In this document: positions 1-8,255 of the stretch, in pieces
How the letters are laid out: each line of letters begins with the position of its first letter
Numbering within the stretch: position 1 is the stretch's first letter
NCBI RefSeq assembly: GCF_024979315.1
Contig: NZ_JANLCK010000020.1
Span: 1 to 36,332 of the forward strand
Direction: 5' to 3'
DNA length: 36,332 nt
DNA from: Herbiconiux oxytropis
Lineage (GTDB): Bacteria; Actinomycetota; Actinomycetes; Actinomycetales; Microbacteriaceae
Position numbers and translations under genes: made by a program
The notes under the pieces: model-generated
The model's input: the letters and a program-made list of their open reading frames with translations, nothing else
The model's database searches: none
What the model was told of the DNA's origin: nothing

Positions 1-1
1 C

Positions 2-94
2 GCCGCCGGGCTCCTGAACGAGACCTTCGGCACCGACGCCGTGAAGCGCGGCCTCCTCGTGGGTGTCGCGAAGATCACCGTCAACACCAAGTAA
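2..94 (+). CDS. C-terminal end of an unidentified protein (partial)
   Basis: The window opens inside a reading frame that ends at TAA (92-94). Thirty residues are visible, including GTDAVKRGLLVG and the terminal ITVNTK. The frame is open to the window edge, has strong GC at third positions and is followed 13 bases later by a strong hairpin terminator, so it is probably a real gene end. The short hydrophobic and Thr/Val-rich tail would suit the last beta strands of a secreted or surface protein, but I do not recognise the family. Nothing can be said about function. Confidence 0.6.
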   Translation, partial: AAGLLNETFGTDAVKRGLLVGVAKITVNTK

Positions 95-107
95 GCCCGC
101 TTCTCTG

Positions 108-138
108 AATGGCCCGTCGCCTCCCGCGACGGGCCGTT
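108..138 (+). terminator. Rho-independent-like terminator after the first gene
   Basis: A perfect 10-bp stem, GGCCCGTCGC (111-120) with GCGACGGGCC (126-135), encloses the loop CTCCC. Flanking AA/TT bases extend it slightly. There is no long T tract, as is common in high-GC actinobacteria. It closes the gene that ends at 94. Confidence 0.75.
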
Positions 139-186
139 CGGCGTTTCCGGGGTTCGGTCGGTTGTTCGTGTGGCCGTGGGGTGTGC

Positions 187-366
187 ATGATCCGTTCGAG
201 TCATAGTCCCCTCGCGTGGCAGCTCGAGCAGCTGAGCGCACCGACGCGCGCGGCACTCCAGCGCCTGCCGCCGGTCGGCACCGACTCGTCAGGGCCGCTC
301 GGAGCGGGCCTCCTGGCCTCGGGGGTTCTCGGCGCGAACATCCGCGCGATCCAAGCTGCTCTCTGA
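187..366 (+). CDS. Small protein of unknown function, 59 aa (left, full-length copy)
   Basis: The frame runs from ATG 187 to TGA 366 and ends with GVLGANIRAIQAAL. The last 39 codons are duplicated at 18494-18614. Between the copies there are only four base differences in 121. Three are silent third-position changes and one gives Leu to Pro, which is the pattern expected of a coding sequence. The ribosome binding site is weak (GC-rich GTGGGG-like stretch), and a GTG at 181 is an alternative start. No signal peptide or membrane segment is clear; the C-terminal half is mildly hydrophobic. I do not recognise the family. It marks the left border of the 18-kb island. Confidence 0.5.
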   Translation: MIRSSHSPLAWQLEQLSAPTRAALQRLPPVGTDSSGPLGAGLLASGVLGANIRAIQAAL

Positions 367-369
367 CAC

Positions 370-383
370 CCGTCTCCGGACGG
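370..383. terminator. Short bidirectional hairpin between convergent gene ends (left copy)
   Basis: CCGTC (370-374) pairs with GACGG (379-383) around a TCCG tetraloop, lying between the stop of the small gene and the stop of the Gly-rich stub. The right repeat has a different 5-bp stem at the same place, so the structure is kept while the sequence changed. Confidence 0.5.
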
Positions 384-410
384 TCAGTCGTCGCCGCCAC
401 CGCCTCCACC
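384..410 (-). pseudogene. 3' stub of a Gly-rich membrane protein gene
   Basis: On the minus strand the last nine codons read six glycines, two aspartates and TGA. They match the end of the intact Gly-rich gene at 18634-18966. Upstream of 410 the sequence diverges into island DNA, so the 5' portion is missing here. A frame stays open into the flanking sequence but has no resemblance to the intact protein. Confidence 0.65.
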
Positions 411-453
411 ACAGGAGCTCCGCTTCTGGGCTGGCGAAGGAGCAGGTCGACGA

Positions 454-497
454 TTGCAAGAAATTTCTGTGATGGATACAGTGATAGAAATTCTTGC
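454..497 (+). promoter_or_regulatory. Promoter with two operator-like palindromes upstream of the UlaG-like gene
   Basis: A plausible -35 TTGCAA (454-459) and -10 TACAGT (477-482) are separated by 17 bases. The perfect palindrome AGAAATTTCT (459-468) lies in the spacer and AGAAATTCTTGC (486-497) lies near the expected start of transcription. The two elements together also form a larger inverted repeat. The same core occurs at 4719-4761 and 18335-18342. RpiR-family regulators often bind GAAA/TTTC-type palindromes, and one is encoded at 8240-9130, so I infer it represses here. Confidence 0.6.
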
Positions 498-510
498 GAA
501 GGAGCCCGCG

Positions 511-1362
511 ATGCCCGAACCTCGATTGCCCCTGGACCCCGTCTTTCCTGCCCCGCCGGGGCGCGAGGACTCAGTCGTGGCCTGGTGGCTCGGACAGGCG
601 GGCTTCGCCATCCGTTATCACGACGAGCTCCTGCTCATCGATCCCTACCTGAGCGACGTCCTCGCCGACAAGTACCGCGGGCGCGTCTTCCCCCACGCCC
701 GGCTGCACCCCTCTCCCGTCAATCCGTCCGACATACGAGGTCTCGGCCTGGTGCTGTGCACCCACGGGCACACGGATCACATGGACCTGGGCTCGATCCC
801 GTATCTCCAGAGCTCGAGCGATCCGCTCTTCATCGTGCCGCGGTCCGAGTCCGTGAAAGGCGTGTCCCGAGGAATCCCGGCTTCACGTCTGCTGGGTCTC
901 GACACAGGCGAGATCTTCGCCAGTGGTGGCGTCACGGTGACCGCCGTTCCCGCGGCGCACGAGCAGATCAGTCTCGACGAGCACGGGCAGAATCTGTTCC
1001 TCGGCTACGTCATCGACATCGGCGGAGTGCGCCTCTACCACTCCGGCGATTGCACCCCCTTCGACGGCCAGGAGGAGCTCATCCGCTCGCTCGACGTCGA
1101 TGTCGCACTGCTGCCCGTCAACGGCCGAGACGCGCACCGAATGGGAAACGGTGTGCCCGGCAACTTCGAGCTCGACGAGGCCGTCGCCCTGTGCCGCTCG
1201 GCAGGCGTACCCGCACTCGTCTGCCACCACTGGGGACTGTTCGAGTTCAACAGCGCCGACCCCGCCGACCTGCGCGAGAGGTTGGGCGAGGTCACCGACC
1301 TGGACTGGCGGGTGCCGGAGCTCGGCGTGCCCTTCGCCCTCGAGCGATCGGCCGCGGCATGA
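511..1362 (+). CDS. UlaG-like metallo-beta-lactamase-fold hydrolase (possible lactonase)
   Basis: This 283-aa protein of the UlaG branch of the metallo-beta-lactamase superfamily (COG2220 type) carries THGHTDH (84-90), His150, Asp180 in HSGD and His240. Together these supply a complete two-metal site. Characterised relatives include L-ascorbate-6-phosphate lactonase, so ring opening of a sugar lactone or its phosphate is plausible, but the substrate is not known. The start at 511 is supported by AAGGAG (499-504) six bases upstream; the upstream in-frame ATG at 472 falls in the promoter region. The gene overlaps the next one by ATGA (1359-1362), so the two are probably translationally coupled and controlled by the operator-bearing promoter at 454-497. 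No ascorbate PTS genes are present, which argues against a true ascorbate role. Confidence 0.85.
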   Translation: MPEPRLPLDPVFPAPPGREDSVVAWWLGQAGFAIRYHDELLLIDPYLSDVLADKYRGRVFPHARLHPSPVNPSDIRGLGLVLCTHGHTDHMDLGSIPYLQSSSDPLFIVPRSESVKGVSRGIPASRLLGLDTGEIFASGGVTVTAVPAAHEQISLDEHGQNLFLGYVIDIGGVRLYHSGDCTPFDGQEELIRSLDVDVALLPVNGRDAHRMGNGVPGNFELDEAVALCRSAGVPALVCHHWGLFEFNSADPADLRERLGEVTDLDWRVPELGVPFALERSAAA

Positions 1363-2279
1363 CCTCGACGTTCTGGTTCTTCGGGGTGACCACCGGCGGC
1401 TCGGCCATGCAGCGCATCTACCCGCTCTGGATGGAGGAGCTCGGAATCGACTCCGCCTTGAGCGGAGTGGACTTCCCACTGGATGCTCCACCGGGCGACT
1501 ACCGGGCAGCGGTACAACGAGTCAAGGACGACCCCGACTCCGTCGGCGGCCTTGTGACATCGCACAAGCTCAACGTCCTCTCCGCCGCGAGCGATCTGTT
1601 CGACGGCCTCGACGAGTCGGCGCAGCTGCTGCGCGAGGTGAGCTGTCTGCACAAGCGCGACGACCGACTGCTCGGCGCCGCCCTCGACGACCGCACGAGC
1701 TCACTCGCCCTGCAGGCGCTCACCCCGCAGGGCTTCTGGGATCGCGGTGGCGAACTCCTCCTTCTCGGGGCCGGAGGCGCCTCGATCGCCACCACGCTCG
1801 GCCTCCACCACGCCGCAGCGGCAGGGCAGCCTGTTCCCTCGCGCATCCGCGTGACCGCCCGATCCGGTCATCGGCTCGAGGAACTCGAGGCCGTGCATCG
1901 CCGGATCGACTTCTCGATCCCCGTGCTGCCGATCGTGACGGCAGACGCCGAGGAGACCGACTCGGTGGTGGCAGGCCTGCCGCCCGCGTCGATGGTCGTC
2001 AATGCGACTGGAATGGGCAAGGATCGGCCAGGATCGCCGACGACCGAGGAGGTCGAGTACCCCGTGGACTCGATCGCGTGGGACATGAACTACCGCGGCG
2101 AGCGCCCGTTCCTGAGGCAGGCCGAGCGGCGGGCCGCGGAGCGGCGGGTCACCGTCGTCGATGGGTGGGACTACTTCGTCTACTCCTGGACGCACGTCGT
2201 CAGCGTGGTGCACGACCTCGAGATCGACCCAGCCACCTTCGAGCGCCTCTCCAGGATCGCTCGATCGGTCCTGGGCTGA
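1359..2279 (+). CDS. AroE-like (shikimate dehydrogenase-like) oxidoreductase, paralog A
   Basis: This 306-aa protein has the two-domain layout of shikimate/quinate dehydrogenases. The N-terminal substrate domain carries SHKLN with Lys70 (the family's catalytic lysine) and DDRTSS with Asp111 as the likely catalytic aspartate. The Rossmann motif GAGGAS comes next, then NATGMGKDRPGSP, the counterpart of the AroE NATPLGM loop. It is longer than a housekeeping AroE (about 270-280 aa) and its signature motifs are altered. A second paralog is encoded at 10689-11633 in the same regulon. It follows the UlaG-like gene with a 4-base overlap. I infer an NAD(P)-dependent dehydrogenase acting on a polyhydroxylated substrate of this pathway rather than aromatic amino acid synthesis. 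There is no other shikimate-pathway gene nearby. Confidence 0.8.
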   Translation: MTSTFWFFGVTTGGSAMQRIYPLWMEELGIDSALSGVDFPLDAPPGDYRAAVQRVKDDPDSVGGLVTSHKLNVLSAASDLFDGLDESAQLLREVSCLHKRDDRLLGAALDDRTSSLALQALTPQGFWDRGGELLLLGAGGASIATTLGLHHAAAAGQPVPSRIRVTARSGHRLEELEAVHRRIDFSIPVLPIVTADAEETDSVVAGLPPASMVVNATGMGKDRPGSPTTEEVEYPVDSIAWDMNYRGERPFLRQAERRAAERRVTVVDGWDYFVYSWTHVVSVVHDLEIDPATFERLSRIARSVLG

Positions 2280-2285
2280 CCCTCC

Positions 2286-2318
2286 GGTCCCGGCCGAGCC
2301 CCACCCTCCGCCGGGACC
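2286..2318. terminator. Hairpin between convergent aroE-like and HAD genes
   Basis: GGTCCCGGC (286-294 of this kilobase, i.e. 2286-2294) pairs perfectly with GCCGGGACC (2310-2318) across a 15-base loop, just after the stop of the AroE-like gene and before the stop of the opposing HAD gene. It could end transcription in either direction. Confidence 0.5.
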
Positions 2319-2333
2319 TCCTCCTCAGACTCT

Positions 2334-2864
2334 TCAGACTCCGCCGTCGTAACGGTTCGAGTCGTCGTAGTACCCGCTGGGGAAGTACACGCTCGGGATA
2401 CCGAACTCCCCGTACATCTCCACGATCCTGCGGTTGTCGTCGATCGCGAGCACCGGCTGGAGGCCCCAGGTGCGCAGACGGTCGACCTCCTCGCGTTTGT
2501 AGTCCACGGCGTGGCGGGAGGAGTCGTCCTCGTGCGGAGGCCGGCAGACCAGGAGATCCCAGCGCAGGCCGTTCTCGGTCAGCCATTGCCTGGTGACCCC
2601 GGCCACGTCGTCGACCCGACCCGTCAGGATGACGATCCGCACGTCGTCGCGCATCGTGGCGGCGAGCGCGCGCCCCGCCTCGATCACGCCGTCGCCTTCC
2701 ACGCCGGCGTAGAAGCCCTTCCAGTCGGGCTCCTGGCGATGCAGGAAGTGCTGCCGGTGCAGCGCGTCGGCCAGGACGCCGTCGAGATCGAAGATGACGG
2801 CCTGCCCTCCGGCGAGGCCGCCACCGGGTACGTGCCAGTGCCCCGGCAGCGGCGTCCCGGTCAC
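2334..2864 (-). CDS. HAD-superfamily phosphatase coupled to split transketolase
   Basis: This 176-aa HAD-fold protein has motif I FDLDGVLAD (nucleophile Asp26, acid/base Asp28), motif II ILTGR (Thr80), a Lys in DYKREE and the acidic motif AIDDNR. The set is complete, so a phosphatase activity is likely. It resembles the small phosphatase domain seen in polynucleotide kinase-phosphatase-like proteins, but the neighbours point to a small phosphorylated metabolite. It starts with GTG at 2864, which overlaps the stop of the transketolase C-terminal subunit gene (GTGA, 2861-2864). It is the last gene of the three-gene minus-strand operon. It may remove phosphate from a transketolase product or clear a toxic side product; this is inference. 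Confidence 0.75.
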   Translation of the reverse strand: MTGTPLPGHWHVPGGGLAGGQAVIFDLDGVLADALHRQHFLHRQEPDWKGFYAGVEGDGVIEAGRALAATMRDDVRIVILTGRVDDVAGVTRQWLTENGLRWDLLVCRPPHEDDSSRHAVDYKREEVDRLRTWGLQPVLAIDDNRRIVEMYGEFGIPSVYFPSGYYDDSNRYDGGV

Positions 2865-3838
2865 GCGAGCGCCTCGCGGACGACGGCTGCGATGCCCCGG
2901 GCATCGAGCCGGTAATGGGCATACAGATGGGTGGGCGGCGCAATGAGACTGTATTCGTCGTGGATGCCATGTCGCACGAGCCGCGCGCCGGAGCGGCTCT
3001 CCGCCATGACCTCGGCTACGGCTGCCCCGAGGCCTCCCAGCACATTGTGCTCCTCGACGGTGAGCACCACGGAGCTACGGGCGGCCGCCGCCCGCACGAG
3101 GTCGGCGTCGAGCGGCTTGATGGTCGCCATATCGATCACGCCGATGGACAGCCCCTCCGCGGCCAGGGTCTCGGCGGCACGGAGAGCAGGGTGCACCTGC
3201 GTTCCACAGGCGATGATCGTGAGGTCGGTCCCCGTGGAATGCTCGATCCCCCGACCGAAGCGGAACTCGGCGTCATCGGCGTACACCTGTGGATCCCGCC
3301 CTCGGCTGGTTCGGAAGTAGATCGGCTCCGGCCAAGTCGCCGAGGCGCGGATCGCCGCCTGCAACTGCGGGCCGTCCGCCGGCGAGACCACAGTGAGGCC
3401 GGCGATGGCCCTCATGACCGAGATGTCCTCGGTGGCGTGGTGGCTCGTACCGTAGAAGCCGAGCGAGATCCCGGTGTGGTGGCCGATGAGACGCACGGGC
3501 AGCTTGGTGTACGCGACGTCCATCCGGATCTGTTCACAGCAGAGCAGAGCGAGGAACGACGCGAATGTCGCCACGAAGGGCGTGGCACCCGTGGTGGCCA
3601 GCCCTGCCGCAGCCGAGACCATGTTCTGCTCGGAGATGCCGAACTGGACGAAGCGATCGGGATGCGCGCGCGCGAACTTCACGAGCCCGTTGGAGTACTG
3701 CAGGTCGGCCGTGCCTGCGACGACGGGGACGCCCGCCTCGACGAGCTCGATCAACCCGTCGGAGAGATGGTCGAGGCCTGGGTTCTGCGCGTTGAGCCCG
3801 CGATACTGCCAGGAGCCCTCTGCCAGTGCGGAGCTCAC
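2861..3838 (-). CDS. Split transketolase, C-terminal (pyrimidine-binding) subunit
   Basis: This 325-aa protein corresponds to the second half of transketolase. FGISEQN contains Glu70, the conserved glutamate that activates thiamine diphosphate. TSHH (131-134) replaces the usual PTHQ, and a C-terminal transketolase domain with EEHNVLGG follows. The stretch that normally reads GEDGPTH reads GFYGTSH, so the aspartate known as Asp469 in E. coli TktA is Tyr129 here; other split transketolases also vary at this place. The GTG start at 3838 overlaps the stop of the N-terminal subunit gene (GTGA), which supports coupled synthesis of a two-subunit enzyme. A split pair next to a kinase and dehydrogenases resembles the AptAB arrangement in apiose catabolism, but substrate identity is not shown. 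Confidence 0.9.
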   Translation of the reverse strand: MSSALAEGSWQYRGLNAQNPGLDHLSDGLIELVEAGVPVVAGTADLQYSNGLVKFARAHPDRFVQFGISEQNMVSAAAGLATTGATPFVATFASFLALLCCEQIRMDVAYTKLPVRLIGHHTGISLGFYGTSHHATEDISVMRAIAGLTVVSPADGPQLQAAIRASATWPEPIYFRTSRGRDPQVYADDAEFRFGRGIEHSTGTDLTIIACGTQVHPALRAAETLAAEGLSIGVIDMATIKPLDADLVRAAAARSSVVLTVEEHNVLGGLGAAVAEVMAESRSGARLVRHGIHDEYSLIAPPTHLYAHYRLDARGIAAVVREALA

Positions 3839-4704
3839 GATCGGGCCCCGCGGATCTCGGCGATCGCGGCGTCGGCGTCGGCCGGCACGAGGTAACCCAG
3901 ATGCCACCCCGGCTCCTCCTCCATGTAGGCGACCCCCTTGCCCTTCATCGTGCGGGCGATGACGCAACTGGGAGCAGCCTCGGCGGGACGCTCGGCGAGC
4001 AGAAGGAGGAGGTCACGCACGGCGACTGCGTCGTGGCCGTCGACCTCGTGGACCTCCCAGCCGAAGGCGCGCCACTTGTCGCCCAACGGTTCGATGCCGA
4101 TCACGTCGTCCACGCTGCCGTCGAGCTGGAAGCCGTTGCGGTCGACGATCGCGACGAGTCTGCCCAGCCGGTGATGCGCACCCGCGAGTGCGGCCTCCCA
4201 GACCTGCCCCTCCTGCATCTCGCCGTCGCCGAGCATGACGAACACGGAGAAGTCCCGAGCGGAGAGACGGCCGCCGAGGGCCATACCGAGACCGTTGGAG
4301 AGTGCGTGGCCGATGGATCCGGAACTGAAGTCGATTCCGGGCACCTTCGTCATATCGGGGTGATCGCCGAGCGGGCTGCCGAGCCGCGTGTAGCTGTCGA
4401 GCACCTCCTGAGAGAAGTAGCCGAGGTCAGCCAGAATCGGGAACAGACCGACGGCGGCGTGGCCTTTCCCCATCAGGAACCGATCCCGATCCGGCCAGTC
4501 CGGCCGCGACGCATCCGTGCGCATCACCCCGTAGTAGAGAGCGGCGAAGATCTCGGCGGCCGAGAAGACCGAGCTGTAGTGGCCGACCTTGGCCAGCTCG
4601 ATGAGCCTGATGGCCTCGGTGCGCACGAACTCGGCGCGGTCGGCGAGGAGGGTGTCGTCGGCCCACGGCCGATCAGGGGGCAGAAGCGTCGTTGCTGAAG
4701 GCAT
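3835..4704 (-). CDS. Split transketolase, N-terminal (thiamine diphosphate-binding) subunit
   Basis: This 289-aa protein is the first half of transketolase. It shows GHY with His42, KGHAAVG with His82, GDHPD with His115, His133, and the thiamine diphosphate/magnesium motif GDGEMQEG beginning at Gly159 with Asn190 downstream. All typical histidines of the N-terminal half are present. The ATG at 4704 has AGGA directly against it, which is too close for a standard ribosome binding site, and a candidate -10 lies only seven bases upstream, so a leaderless transcript is possible. The gene is the first of the operon with the C-terminal subunit and the HAD phosphatase. It diverges from the SDR gene at 4780 across a region with two operator-like palindromes. 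Confidence 0.9.
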   Translation of the reverse strand: MPSATTLLPPDRPWADDTLLADRAEFVRTEAIRLIELAKVGHYSSVFSAAEIFAALYYGVMRTDASRPDWPDRDRFLMGKGHAAVGLFPILADLGYFSQEVLDSYTRLGSPLGDHPDMTKVPGIDFSSGSIGHALSNGLGMALGGRLSARDFSVFVMLGDGEMQEGQVWEAALAGAHHRLGRLVAIVDRNGFQLDGSVDDVIGIEPLGDKWRAFGWEVHEVDGHDAVAVRDLLLLLAERPAEAAPSCVIARTMKGKGVAYMEEEPGWHLGYLVPADADAAIAEIRGARS

Positions 4705-4710
4705 TTCCTC

Positions 4711-4761
4711 ATCGTGATTGAAATTTCACCCGCCGTCAAGCTAGCGTCGGAAGAAATTTCT
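4711..4761. promoter_or_regulatory. Divergent promoter region with two GAAATTTC palindromes
   Basis: TGAAATTTCA (4719-4728) and AGAAATTTCT (4752-4761) are perfect 10-bp palindromes whose centres are 33 bp apart, about three helical turns. For the minus strand, TTGACG (4739-4734) and CACGAT (4716-4711) with a 17-base spacer could serve the transketolase operon. For the plus strand, TTGAAA (4718-4723) and TAGCGT (4742-4747) are weaker candidates for the SDR gene. The first palindrome lies within or against the core promoter elements in both directions, so it should act as a repressor site for both units. Confidence 0.6.
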
Positions 4762-4779
4762 ATCTCGACAGGAGAACTC

Positions 4780-5490
4780 ATGAGCACCTCTTCCCCGACC
4801 CCGGTCGCCGTTGTCACCGGAGGCGGCACCGGCATCGGTCGCGCCGTCGGCGAACTGCTCCACACCCGAGGCTGGACGGTGCGCGCCGTCGGGCTCGATG
4901 TCGATACCGATGCTCCTTCGGCGCTCGCGGAAGGCTTCCGGCACTGCGACGTGAGCGATGGCGACGCCCTTCGCGATGCCCTCGCCGACCTCGGCCCGGT
5001 GTCGGCACTCGTGACCTGCGCCGCCGTGCTCCGGGATGACGAATGGGTGCCCGAGAGCTTCGACAGGGTGCTGGGCATCAATGCGACGGGCGTGCTCGCC
5101 GTGGCCGAGATCCTGCGGTCGCGACTCGCCGAGGCACGGGGCTCCATCGTCAACTTCGCGTCCATGTGGAGCTTCTTCGGTTCACCGAACGCTCCCGCGT
5201 ACGCCGCATCCAAAGGCGCCGTCGTAGCCCTGACCCGCTCCCAGGCCGTGGCGTACGCCGCCGAGGGCATCCGCGCGAACGCGATCGCGCCCGGCTGGAT
5301 CGCCACCCCCATGTCGCGCCGCGCCCGCGACGACGAGGACCGCTACGCCCGCATCACCGAGCGCATCCCGCTCGGCCGCTGGGGTGCGGCGGAGGACGTG
5401 GCCCGCTCGATCGGCTTCCTCGTGTCGGACGATGCCGCCTACGTCACCGGCGCGGTGCTCACCGTCGACGGCGGCTACTCGATCGCCTAG
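4780..5490 (+). CDS. Short-chain dehydrogenase/reductase (SDR) 1
   Basis: This 236-aa classical SDR has the cofactor motif TGGGTGIG near residue 14, catalytic Ser in FASMWS, the catalytic pair in YAASK and the closing region VDGGYSIA. The ATG at 4780 is preceded by AGGAG (4770-4774) with five bases of spacing. In-frame codons further upstream lie in the operator region. It probably oxidises or reduces a sugar, polyol or sugar acid with NAD(P), as part of the island pathway. The stop codon overlaps the stop of the opposing dehydrogenase gene in the four bases CTAG (5487-5490). It diverges from the split transketolase operon and shares its control region. Confidence 0.85.
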   Translation: MSTSSPTPVAVVTGGGTGIGRAVGELLHTRGWTVRAVGLDVDTDAPSALAEGFRHCDVSDGDALRDALADLGPVSALVTCAAVLRDDEWVPESFDRVLGINATGVLAVAEILRSRLAEARGSIVNFASMWSFFGSPNAPAYAASKGAVVALTRSQAVAYAAEGIRANAIAPGWIATPMSRRARDDEDRYARITERIPLGRWGAAEDVARSIGFLVSDDAAYVTGAVLTVDGGYSIA

Positions 5491-6578
5491 AACACCACGA
5501 GGGTGCGAGCGCCCACGCCGGCCACCAGATCGGCGATCCCGTCGTTGATCTCGTCGAGCGCGATCCGCCGGCCTGCCAGCGCCTCGAGCTCGAGCCGGCC
5601 GGCGAGGTGGTCGGCGACGAGGGCCGGCAGGTCGCGCTGCGGCTCAAGGGAGCCCGCCCGCACGCCGTGCACGCCCTTGCCCGAGTGCAGGTGGTCGGCG
5701 GGCAGCGGGATCGTGGCGCCGTCACCGAAGACGCCGACCGCCCAGACGGAGCCGCCGCGGGCGGTCGCGTCGAGCGCGAGTCCGATCAGCGCCGGCGCCC
5801 CCACCGCCTCAAAGGAGTGGTCGGCCCCTCCGTCGGTCAGATCGCGCACGAGTGCGGCCGGATCGGCGACGAGCCCCGTGTCGACGACGTGCGTGGCGCC
5901 GAACCGCTCCGAGGCGAGCGCCAGCCGCTCCGGACTGCGGTCGAGCGCGATGACGGTGGCGGCGCCGGCCGCCGCCGCTCCCTGGCAGACGTTCAGCCCC
6001 ACTCCCCCCGCACCGATCACCACGACGTGGTCGCCGGGACCGACCCCGGCCACCTTCCGCGCCGAACCCACCCCTGTCGCGACGGCGCAGCCGAGCATGG
6101 CCGCCAGGTCGAGCGGCATGCGCTCGTCGATCACGGTCACCGCGTTGCGGTGGAGCACCATCTCCTCGGCGAAACCCGCGATATTGGTCCACTGATGCAC
6201 CTCGGAACCGGCCCGGGAGAGCCTCGGCTCCTCGCCCGCTCCGCGCATCGTCGCCTGGCGATCCTGGCACATCGCCGGCCGACCCGATCGGCACATCCGG
6301 CACCGGCCGCAGAACACCACGAAGCAGGCCACCACGTGGTCTCCGACGGCGACATCCTTCACGGAGGAACCCACTTCACTGACGACCCCGGAGGCCTCGT
6401 GCCCGAGCACGACCGGGAGCGGCCTGGCCACCCGGCCGTCGATCACGTGCAGGTCGGAGTGGCAGATGCCGACCGCCGCGGTGGCGACGCGGACCTCGTT
6501 GGCCTGAAGCGCATCCGGAGTGTCGATGGTCTCGATCGTGAGCGGTTCGTGCAGGGCGTTCAGGACGGCTGCGCGCAT
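5487..6578 (-). CDS. Zinc-dependent medium-chain alcohol dehydrogenase (MDR 1)
   Basis: This 363-aa zinc-dependent dehydrogenase has catalytic-zinc ligands Cys39 and His60/Glu61 (GHEA). The full structural-zinc set is Cys90, Cys93, Cys96 and Cys104, and the coenzyme motif is GAGGVG. The overall pattern is that of class III-like alcohol dehydrogenases. GAGGAG lies eight bases before the ATG at 6578; earlier in-frame codons reach into the promoter. It stands alone on the minus strand and is divergent from the kinase gene at 6702. A looser version of the island operator lies in its leader at 6596-6608. It is likely to oxidise a primary or secondary alcohol of the imported compound or an aldehyde derived from it; the substrate is unknown. 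Confidence 0.85.
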   Translation of the reverse strand: MRAAVLNALHEPLTIETIDTPDALQANEVRVATAAVGICHSDLHVIDGRVARPLPVVLGHEASGVVSEVGSSVKDVAVGDHVVACFVVFCGRCRMCRSGRPAMCQDRQATMRGAGEEPRLSRAGSEVHQWTNIAGFAEEMVLHRNAVTVIDERMPLDLAAMLGCAVATGVGSARKVAGVGPGDHVVVIGAGGVGLNVCQGAAAAGAATVIALDRSPERLALASERFGATHVVDTGLVADPAALVRDLTDGGADHSFEAVGAPALIGLALDATARGGSVWAVGVFGDGATIPLPADHLHSGKGVHGVRAGSLEPQRDLPALVADHLAGRLELEALAGRRIALDEINDGIADLVAGVGARTLVVF

Positions 6579-6595
6579 GGGACGGGCTCCTCTTC

Positions 6596-6651
6596 GGTAA
6601 TTTTTTCCTTGACACTGTTGCAATCAGAATAAACTTCGGTCACTCTAGTGA
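6596..6651. promoter_or_regulatory. Divergent promoter region of MDR 1 and the FGGY kinase
   Basis: This AT-rich gap has a consensus -35 TTGACA (6609-6614) reading toward the kinase, but the best -10, TAAACT (6630-6635), gives a short 15-base spacer. GGTAATTTTTTCC (6596-6608) resembles, on the other strand, GGAAAATGATTACC at 18303-18316 and may be a weak site for the same regulator. TCACT-CT-AGTGA (6640-6651) is a separate dyad near the expected start of the kinase transcript. Confidence 0.4.
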
Positions 6652-6701
6652 GGGGCGTCACGGCCCGTCAACGAAGACGACGAAGTGGATGCGATCCGAC
6701 G

Positions 6702-8201
<1,500 letters not shown>

Positions 8202-8235
8202 GCAGAGGGCCCTGAGCTCCCCCATCGAGACCGGT

Positions 8236-8255
8236 CGGCTCAGCCGCGCGAGCCG
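8236..8255. terminator. Possible hairpin between convergent kinase and RpiR genes
   Basis: CGGCTC (8236-8241) pairs with GAGCCG (8250-8255) around an 8-base loop, overlapping the stop codon of the RpiR gene and 35 bases after the kinase stop. The stem is short, so this is a tentative terminator. Confidence 0.3.

Larger units (their letters stand above)
246..410. repeat. Left direct repeat of the island (165 bp)
   Basis: This matches 18494-18660. The part 246-366 is identical at 117 of 121 positions with no gaps. The rest keeps the TGACACCCG stretch, a hairpin of different sequence and the last nine codons of the Gly-rich gene, and needs a 2-base gap. Similarity stops at 410/18660 and just upstream of 246/18494. 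Confidence 0.85.

Noticed and set aside
246-410. Classic tRNA attachment site for an integrative element
   Set aside because: No tRNA-like sequence is present in either repeat; the duplicated part is a protein-coding 3' end.
511-1362. A true L-ascorbate utilisation system because of the UlaG-like protein
   Set aside because: No UlaABC phosphotransferase, UlaD, UlaE or UlaF homologues are in the window; the importer is an ABC system.
216-2596. Long plus-strand frames of 500-690 codons overlapping the UlaG-like and AroE-like genes
   Set aside because: They are rich in Arg, Pro and Ala with no recognisable motifs, and run out of frame with well-supported genes; typical open frames of high-GC DNA.
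2334-4704. A sulfoquinovose (sulfo-transketolase) pathway
   Set aside because: No sulfoquinovosidase, sulfolactaldehyde or isethionate-related gene and no sulfonate exporter is visible.
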